Below, in pieces: positions 7,113 to 11,425 of a stretch of 11,425 nt of DNA. The stretch is from Proteocatella sp049670425. GTDB lineage: Bacteria > Bacillota > Clostridia > Peptostreptococcales > Filifactoraceae. The DNA lies in NCBI GenBank assembly GCA_049670425.1, contig JBATTG010000055.1, forward strand, positions 1-11,425, written 5' to 3'. The notes under the pieces are model-generated. The model ran no database searches and was not told the origin of the DNA. It saw only the letters and a list, made by a program, of their open reading frames with translations. How positions within the stretch are numbered: position 1 is the first letter of the stretch; every line of letters starts with the position of its first letter. A program made the translations under genes and the position numbers.

Positions 7113-8459
7113 TTACACTATACAAGGATCTATTGGATACACTCCATCAAAACAAGCCTTGCAAAGTTTATCTCCACCAATTCTCGCCGCCTCTTCCATT
7201 CCCTCTATCGAAATAAATGCAAGACTGTCCGCACCGATTAGTTCTCTTATTTCTTCAATACTCATCGTCGCTGCTATAAGATTTCTTCTGCTTGGAGTAT
7301 CTATACCATAGTAGCATGAATGTTTCACGGGAGGGGCGGTTATTCTCATGTGTATTTCTTTTGCGCCTGCATTCCTGAGATTCTGGATAAGATTTCTCGA
7401 TGTAGTCCCTCTTACAATCGAGTCATCAATTAATACTATTTTTTTACCTTTTACAACATGTGATAACGGGTTCAATTTAAGCTTAACCGCTATTTCACGT
7501 TCTTCTTGAGTTGGTTTTATAAAAGTTCTTCCCATGTAACGGTTTTTTACAAGCCCCTCTGCAAGTGGAATTCCTGATTCTTGAGAATAACCGATAGCCG
7601 AAGGATATCCGGAGTCGGGTACTGGTACTACCAGATCCACATCACATGGAGATTCTCTCCAAAGCCTTTTCCCTGAACGTCTACGGAACATATATGAATT
7701 AATGTCGTCCAAAGTTGCATCGTTTCTTGCAAAGTAAACATGTTCAAATATACAGTGGCTTACCTTAGCATTATGTTCAAACATATATGAATGCTCTCCA
7801 TCACTGTCAACAACCATTATCTCTCCAGGTGCAATATCTCTTATGAATTCACCGCCAAGAATCTCAATTGAAGCATTCTCAGATGCAAATACAGTTCCAG
7901 TATCGGTTCTTCCCATTACCAGAGGTCTTATCCCATTTGGATCTCTTACAGCGATAAGCTTATCTTTGAGCATCACAACGAGTGCATAAGCACCTTCAAT
8001 GCGCTTCATCGTTTCTTTGATAGCCTCAACTATATCTCCTTTATAGTATCTTGTTATAAGATAAAGGATGACTTCCGAATCTATAGTTGTTTGAAACATC
8101 ATTCCATCTTCTTCGAGTCTTGATTTTAGTATCTGATAATTAATAAGGTTTCCATTATGTGCAAGGGATATTTGCTCTCCTTTTGTAAATCCGAGCAGCG
8201 GTTGAGTGTTGTAATCATATGAACCGCCTGCAGTAGAATATCTCACATGTCCAATTCCTACAGGACCTTGCAGTTCTTCGAGTATGTTCGGCTTGAAAAC
8301 ATCTATAACAAGCCCCATACCATTTCTTCTTGTTATTTTCTCGCCATCTGAGACAGATATTCCACAACTTTCCTGCCCTCTATGCTGCAAGCTGTTAAGG
8401 CCATAAAAAATTTGCTTGTTAACATCCGCAGTTGAATATATTCCTATTACTCCACACAT
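7113..8459 (-). CDS. purF: Amidophosphoribosyltransferase PurF, Fe-S type
   Basis: 448 residues. It is the committed step, PRPP plus glutamine to phosphoribosylamine. The N-terminal Ntn glutaminase uses Cys2 (MCGVIGIYS), with QHRGQES (25-31), HVRYST (71-76) and AHNGNL (100-105). The phosphoribosyltransferase domain has the PRPP loop VLIDDSIVRGTTS (342-354). Cysteines 236, 382, 433 and 436 match in context the four ligands of the [4Fe-4S] cluster known in Bacillus subtilis PurF, so I infer the oxygen-sensitive, cluster-bearing class. Cys2 directly follows Met, so only methionine removal would be needed; B. subtilis PurF instead has a short propeptide. The start is supported by AGAGG six bases upstream, inside the purC stop region; the purC-purF gap is 2 nt. 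It is likely feedback-inhibited by purine nucleotides as in the family. Confidence 0.98.
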   Translation of the reverse strand: MCGVIGIYSTADVNKQIFYGLNSLQHRGQESCGISVSDGEKITRRNGMGLVIDVFKPNILEELQGPVGIGHVRYSTAGGSYDYNTQPLLGFTKGEQISLAHNGNLINYQILKSRLEEDGMMFQTTIDSEVILYLITRYYKGDIVEAIKETMKRIEGAYALVVMLKDKLIAVRDPNGIRPLVMGRTDTGTVFASENASIEILGGEFIRDIAPGEIMVVDSDGEHSYMFEHNAKVSHCIFEHVYFARNDATLDDINSYMFRRRSGKRLWRESPCDVDLVVPVPDSGYPSAIGYSQESGIPLAEGLVKNRYMGRTFIKPTQEEREIAVKLKLNPLSHVVKGKKIVLIDDSIVRGTTSRNLIQNLRNAGAKEIHMRITAPPVKHSCYYGIDTPSRRNLIAATMSIEEIRELIGADSLAFISIEGMEEAARIGGDKLCKACFDGVYPIDPCIV

Positions 8460-8461
8460 AA

Positions 8462-9163
8462 TTAACCTCTTATTCTATCTAAAACTTCTTTATATCCTTC
8501 TACTAAATCACCCAAACCTCTTCTAAATATATCTTTGTCCATTTTAGCATTTGTTTTTGCATCCCATAATCTGCATGTATCTGGTGAAATTTCATCGGCT
8601 AATATTATCTTGCCCTCTGGCGTTTTTCCAAATTCAATTTTAAAGTCAACAAGCTTAAGTCCTGCCTTTTTGAAGAACTCTATAAGCAGCTGATTTATTT
8701 TTAAAGTTGTTGCTTTGACCTGTGATAGTTCTTCTCTTTCTATTAAACCAAGGGCTACTGCATGATCATCATTTATCAGCGGATCTCCAAGTGCATCGTC
8801 TTTGTAACAAATTTCAAATATTGGCTCTTTGAATGTATTTCCTTCTTCTAATGCAAGCCTCTTGCATATGGAACCTGCGCTTATATTTCTTATTATCACT
8901 TCAAGCGGAAGGATTGTAACTTTTTTTACAATCATATCCCTTTCATTTAGAGTTTTTACGTAGTGAGTATCAATCCCATTTTTTTCAAGCATTTCGAATA
9001 TTACTGTAGATATTGCCAGGTTTAATTCACCTTTTCCCATTATTACATCTTTTTTTTCTCCATTAAAAGCCGTAGCATCATCTTTATAGTGAATCAAATA
9101 TTCGTTTTCATTTTCTGTAAAATATACTTGTTTTGCTTTTCCTTCATATAGCATCTTTTCCAT
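8462..9163 (-). CDS. purC: SAICAR synthetase PurC
   Basis: 233 residues, the normal bacterial length. It joins CAIR and aspartate using ATP to give SAICAR, the step after PurE. Motifs: LYEGKAKQVY (5-14) at the ATP site, KDDATAFN (27-34), LPLEVIIRNISAGS (85-98), DFKIEFGK (173-180) and the metal/substrate stretch ADEISPDTCRLWD (189-201). The first ATG (9163) is preferred over Met4 because AAGGAG lies 7 bases before it. It is separated from purE by 67 bases, in which I see only a short palindrome TGAAATTTCA and no terminator. The gene runs to within 2 bases of purF, so the two are surely cotranscribed. PurB, which would act next, is not in this window. Confidence 0.98.
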   Translation of the reverse strand: MEKMLYEGKAKQVYFTENENEYLIHYKDDATAFNGEKKDVIMGKGELNLAISTVIFEMLEKNGIDTHYVKTLNERDMIVKKVTILPLEVIIRNISAGSICKRLALEEGNTFKEPIFEICYKDDALGDPLINDDHAVALGLIEREELSQVKATTLKINQLLIEFFKKAGLKLVDFKIEFGKTPEGKIILADEISPDTCRLWDAKTNAKMDKDIFRRGLGDLVEGYKEVLDRIRG

Positions 9164-9230
9164 GGTTTTTCTCCTTTTATTTTTAATAAATGAAATTTCA
9201 CATTCCTAGCTCATAATGCATATTTAAAAC

Positions 9231-9737
9231 TTATATTTTCAAGCCATATTCCAGGCCAATTTCTTCGATTAATTTTTTTTCTGCCAGCAAAACCTGATTT
9301 GCCATCTCTAATTTGAAATTGTTCAATTTAGAAGCCAATTCTTTATTCGTTATTGCCAGCATCTGACAAGCCAGTATCGCTGCATTTTTTGCCCCATCTA
9401 TGGCAACAGTGGCAACTGGAACGCCAGAAGGCATCTGAACAATAGACAGAAGTGCATCCATGCCATCAAGCGAAGATGATTTTACAGGTATGCCTATAAC
9501 TGGTTTTATCGTTTTTGCTGCAATAACTCCTGGCAAATGTGCAGCTTTGCCTGCCGCTGCTATATACACGTCTATATTTTCGTCATTTTCTTTCATATAA
9601 TTTTCTAACTCTTGACCAGTTCGGTGTGCAGAAAGAGCCCTCAAGTCAAATTCAACTCCCATTTTTTTTAAATAATCGCACGCCTCTCTTATTTTTGAAA
9701 AATCCGATACCGATCCCAAAATTATGGCTACTTTCAT
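9231..9737 (-). CDS. purE: N5-carboxyaminoimidazole ribonucleotide mutase PurE, class I
   Basis: 168 residues. Class I features: GSVSD (8-12), SAHR (36-39) with the catalytic-type H38, AGKAAHLPG (62-70) and LSIVQMPSGVPVATVAI (97-113). Class I PurE moves the carboxylate of N5-CAIR to make CAIR; N5-CAIR normally comes from PurK. No purK is found in the operon, so either it is elsewhere or this cell relies on non-enzymatic carboxylation of AIR at high CO2; the sequence does not decide. It is the first gene of the operon, with AAGGAG five to six bases before the ATG and a promoter about 95 bases upstream. The 67-base gap to purC shows no terminator. Confidence 0.97.
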   Translation of the reverse strand: MKVAIILGSVSDFSKIREACDYLKKMGVEFDLRALSAHRTGQELENYMKENDENIDVYIAAAGKAAHLPGVIAAKTIKPVIGIPVKSSSLDGMDALLSIVQMPSGVPVATVAIDGAKNAAILACQMLAITNKELASKLNNFKLEMANQVLLAEKKLIEEIGLEYGLKI

Positions 9738-9780
9738 TTTTTCTCCTTTTCTGAACTTTAAGTATATTTTTCATCATCAT

Positions 9781-9807
9781 AGTTCTATACAAAACGAACT
9801 TTGTATG
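9781..9807 (-). promoter_or_regulatory. purE leader with two competing hairpins
   Basis: In the predicted leader RNA, ATACAAA (9806-9800) pairs with TTTGTAT (9793-9787) around a six-base loop. The loop side AGTTC (9800-9796) can instead pair with GAACT (9785-9781). Each pairing disturbs the other. No T run follows, so it is not a plain attenuator, and no aptamer that I know is visible. The core ACGAACTTT on the plus strand resembles half of a PurR box but is single. Role unknown. Confidence 0.35.
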
Positions 9808-9829
9808 TTTGTCGTCACTCTATATTCCC

Positions 9830-9858
9830 ACTTTATCACTATTTCAAATAAAATTCAA
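9830..9858 (-). promoter_or_regulatory. Promoter of the pur operon (sigma-A type)
   Basis: Minus strand: -35 TTGAAT (9858-9853), 17-base spacer, -10 TAAAGT (9835-9830), with an extended -10 TG at 9838-9837. Transcription should begin near 9823, giving a leader of about 86 nt before purE. The terminator at 10067-10113 isolates it from the upstream gene, so the operon must have a promoter in this gap. Found by eye; the start point is not proven. Confidence 0.65.
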
Positions 9859-9963
9859 GCCTTTTCTTTAAATTTGACAATAAGTATTTTTACTAATCTC
9901 AGTTACAAAATAAATCAAAAACATTTTTAAGAAACATACATTGTATGGAATTATATAGTTGTT

Positions 9964-10001
9964 ATACCCAAATTTATATAAATGTTTATAAATTTGGGTA
10001 T
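9964..10001. repeat. Perfect 15-bp inverted repeat upstream of the pur promoter
   Basis: Arms ATACCCAAATTTATA (9964-9978) and TATAAATTTGGGTAT (9987-10001) are exact complements around 8 bases (TAAATGTT), which can fold further. It lies about 105 bp upstream of the pur -35 and about 65 bp downstream of the terminator. It has no clean T run on either strand, so it is not an obvious terminator. It could be an operator or a cruciform-forming site; I do not recognise it. Confidence 0.6.
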
Positions 10002-10066
10002 TTATATGATTTTCTGAGAATAAAATTAACCTTGATTGAATTTTTTCAAATTTACTATATTCTACA

Positions 10067-10113
10067 AAAAAATGCTGATATTAAATAACTAGGATTTAAT
10101 ATCAGCATTTTTT
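10067..10113. terminator. Strong intrinsic terminator, symmetrical in both directions
   Basis: A perfect 20-bp stem (10067-10086 with 10094-10113) and a 7-base loop AACTAGG. The A run at the left and the T run at the right are complementary, so a U tract follows the GC-containing stem (GCTGATATT) on either strand. It begins four bases after the stop of the gene ending at 10117 and must end that transcript. No plus-strand gene feeds into it from the other side; there it could block antisense reading. Confidence 0.92.
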
Positions 10114-10116
10114 CTA

Positions 10117-10572
10117 TTATTCAATTTTACTAACTTCTGATTGTGTGTATTCATAAATTTTATCTAAAGTTAAGTCCAGCCCCAAGAGCAGCACCATTAT
10201 TAAAAGTGACGTTGTTTTTAGATTGAAAAATAATTCGGCATATATTTCTTCTGGCAGCAATCCAAGTGAAATCAATATATAGGCAAATGATACCGATGTA
10301 AATACAAAAAACTTAAGCCAATGTATAATCTCATCTTGGTATGAATCCTCATTGACAATTGTATATTTAATTACTGATAGCATTTCAAACAAATTTATAA
10401 TGATAATTACGCAAATAAAATCAACCGTTAAAATTCTAAATTCGGGAATCAACAATGTTAAAAAATAGCCCATCGCAATTATCGTCGTCGTTTCCAAGGT
10501 GGTGTATATCACTATTTTTTTTAGAGTTAATCTTTTCATAAATACCACAAATTGATTTCTTATGTATATCAT
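10117..10572 (-). CDS. Hypothetical four-helix membrane protein
   Basis: 151 residues, not recognised. Four hydrophobic stretches are clear: about 20-43, 46-67, 88-107 and 115-135, arranged as two hairpins with a polar stretch near 70-86 (NEDSYQDEI) between them. N- and C-terminal ends are charged (KRLTLKK; YEYTQSEVSKIE), so it is probably an integral inner-membrane protein with both ends on the same side. No catalytic motif, signal peptide or cysteine pair. The length and shape recall small four-helix proteins of unknown function, but I assign no family. The start at 10572 is supported by AGGAGGA 8 bases upstream; Met12 is an alternative without such a site. It has its own consensus promoter and terminator, so it is a single-gene unit between pur and the aldolase gene, with no evident link to either. 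Confidence 0.85.
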   Translation of the reverse strand: MIYIRNQFVVFMKRLTLKKIVIYTTLETTTIIAMGYFLTLLIPEFRILTVDFICVIIIINLFEMLSVIKYTIVNEDSYQDEIIHWLKFFVFTSVSFAYILISLGLLPEEIYAELFFNLKTTSLLIMVLLLGLDLTLDKIYEYTQSEVSKIE

Positions 10573-10618
10573 GGTCTTTCTCCTCCTTTATTTAATCCTT
10601 TTCCAGCACCCTATTAAC

Positions 10619-10647
10619 ATTATATTCCAACTTCACAGAATTTTCAA
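10619..10647 (-). promoter_or_regulatory. Promoter of the membrane protein gene
   Basis: Minus strand: -35 TTGAAA (10647-10642), exactly 17 bases, -10 TATAAT (10624-10619). It is the best sigma-A match in the window. The expected start is near 10612, about 40 bases before the ATG at 10572. Confidence 0.82.
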
Positions 10648-10715
10648 TAAATTTCGCAAAATAAATTATTAATTTTTTACACCTGATGCAGTTGCATATT
10701 TTATCGTATTTGGGG

Positions 10716-10744
10716 TTTCATTTTTGAAACTTTGAATATATAAT
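10716..10744 (+). promoter_or_regulatory. Probable promoter of the class II aldolase gene
   Basis: The -10 is a full consensus TATAAT (10739-10744). At 17 bases upstream the -35 is poor (TTTCAT, 10716-10721), which suggests help from an activator or weak basal use. The palindrome GTTTCA-TTTT-TGAAAC (10715-10730) overlaps this -35, a position where a repressor or activator could act. The leader would be about 80 nt. Confidence 0.5.
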
Positions 10745-10829
10745 ATAAGTGTAGTTAATTACAAGAAAGCGTTTTTGGTAATGCTTAATAATTGTTTATC
10801 TTTGCAGTAATAGAATCAGGAGGAATATT

Positions 10830-11425
10830 ATGGCTTTAATCAATAGTAGGGAACTACTTAAATATGCTTACGAGGGCAACTATGCCATTGGAGCATTTAA
10901 TGTTAATAACATGGAAATAATACAAGGAATCGTAGCAGCAGCTCAAAAGGAACAATCAGCACTTATACTTCAAGTATCTGCGGGTGCAAGAAAATATGCC
11001 AATCCAATTTATCTTAGAAAGTTAGTTGAAGCTGCCATTGAAGAGACCAATCTTCCTATAGTACTTCATCTGGATCACGGAGACAGCTTTGAACTTTGTA
11101 AATCTTGCATAGATGATGGTTTTTCATCTGTAATGATTGACGGTTCTGCACTTTCATTTGAAAAAAACATAGAGCTTGCTAAAAGAGTTGTAGAATATGC
11201 GCACGAAAGAAATGTTACAGTCGAAGCGGAACTTGGTAAGCTTGCCGGTGTTGAAGATGACGTAAATATAAGCGCTGCAGATGCAACCTATACAAATCCT
11301 GATCAAGCTGTTGAATTTGTTGAAAGAACTGGCATCGATTCTCTCGCTATTGCAATAGGTACGAGTCATGGTGCTTATAAATTTGCAGGAGAACCTTCCC
11401 TGGATTTTGCAAGACTTGAAAAAAT
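10830..11425 (+). CDS. fba: Class II fructose-1,6-bisphosphate aldolase (3' end outside window)
   Basis: 198 codons are visible before the right edge, of about 300-310 expected. It cleaves fructose-1,6-bisphosphate to DHAP and glyceraldehyde-3-phosphate in glycolysis and runs backward in gluconeogenesis; it is a zinc enzyme of the cytosol. Motifs: YAIGAFNVNN (18-27), LQVSAGARKYA (47-57), LHLDHGDS (79-86) with catalytic-type D82 and zinc ligand H83, VEAELGKLAGVEDD (131-144) with zinc-ligand-type E134, and GTSHGAYKF (177-185) with H180. The sequence is very like the Clostridioides-type Fba. Tagatose-bisphosphate aldolase is a close relative, but this pattern fits Fba better. AGGAGG lies 6 bases before the ATG. 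It is transcribed away from the pur operon under its own promoter. Confidence 0.94.
   Translation, partial: MALINSRELLKYAYEGNYAIGAFNVNNMEIIQGIVAAAQKEQSALILQVSAGARKYANPIYLRKLVEAAIEETNLPIVLHLDHGDSFELCKSCIDDGFSSVMIDGSALSFEKNIELAKRVVEYAHERNVTVEAELGKLAGVEDDVNISAADATYTNPDQAVEFVERTGIDSLAIAIGTSHGAYKFAGEPSLDFARLEK

Larger units (their letters stand above)
9738..10116. other. Non-coding gap between the pur operon and the membrane protein gene
   Basis: 379 bases without a supported gene. From right to left it holds the terminator of the upstream gene (10067-10113), a 15-bp inverted repeat (9964-10001), a 13-bp palindrome CATACA-T-TGTATG (9935-9947), the pur promoter and the hairpin leader. A 68-codon frame on the plus strand at 9724-9930 has no ribosome site, starts inside purE antisense, and looks like chance. 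Confidence 0.7.
10573..10829. other. Divergent promoter region between the membrane protein gene and the aldolase gene
   Basis: 257 non-coding bases with leftward and rightward promoters. It contains two short perfect palindromes, ATGCA-GT-TGCAT (10686-10697) and GTTTCA-TTTT-TGAAAC (10715-10730), and a leader hairpin for the aldolase gene, AAGCGTT/AATGCTT (10767-10786, one G-U pair). Confidence 0.6.

Noticed and set aside
9789..9801. PurR box with core CGAAC
   Set aside because: It is single and lacks the second C before GAAC; I found no properly spaced inverted partner. Kept only as a remark in the leader entry.
9738..9823. Purine (guanine/adenine) riboswitch in the purE leader
   Set aside because: The conserved loop and junction sequences of that aptamer are not visible, and the predicted leader of about 86 nt is too short for an aptamer plus terminator.
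9724..9930. 68-codon plus-strand open frame opposite the start of purE
   Set aside because: No ribosome site, starts inside purE antisense, and the composition is that of A+T-rich non-coding DNA over a mapped promoter.
11154..11369. 71-codon minus-strand open frame inside the aldolase gene
   Set aside because: It is antisense to a well-conserved coding region and has no ribosome site or family features.

Overview
This is a low-GC (A+T-rich by eye) chromosomal window from an anaerobic Gram-positive of the Clostridia type. The evidence is the purE-C-F-M-N-H-D-L gene order, the large single-chain FGAM synthase, a PurF with Fe-S cluster cysteines, strong AGGAGG-like ribosome sites and a Clostridioides-like class II aldolase. 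I cannot name a species. No phage, insertion sequence, CRISPR, tRNA or rRNA signal was seen.

Layout. Bases 1-9737 are one minus-strand de novo purine operon read from right to left: purE (9737-9231), purC (9163-8462), purF (8459-7113), purM (7057-6020), purN (6038-5436), purH (5432-3906), then one uninterrupted reading frame from 3801 to the left edge that carries PurD followed directly by PurL. Most junctions are tight: purC/purF 2 nt, purM/purN overlapping by 19 nt, purN/purH 3 nt. The widest gap is 104 nt between purH and purD, and it holds nested inverted repeats. Together these genes cover PRPP to IMP except PurB (adenylosuccinate lyase) and PurK (N5-CAIR synthetase), which are not here. 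Bases 9738-10116 are non-coding: a good promoter for purE, a leader with competing hairpins, a 15-bp inverted repeat and a strong terminator.

Bases 10117-10572 (minus) encode an unrecognised four-helix membrane protein with its own consensus promoter. Bases 10573-10829 are a divergent promoter region. From 10830 to the right edge, on the plus strand, lies the start of a class II fructose-1,6-bisphosphate aldolase gene.

The most notable point is the purD-purL reading frame. I translated it from 3801 to base 1 (1267 codons) and found no stop. The proteins are joined with essentially no linker at a run of five Cs on the coding strand (2564-2560). With four Cs, PurD would end at TAA and PurL would begin at an overlapping TTG that has a Shine-Dalgarno-like sequence in front of it. 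So this is either a real bifunctional protein for steps 2 and 4 of the pathway, a slippage-controlled pair, or a one-base sequence error. The rest of the window looks like an ordinary, well-preserved purine locus.
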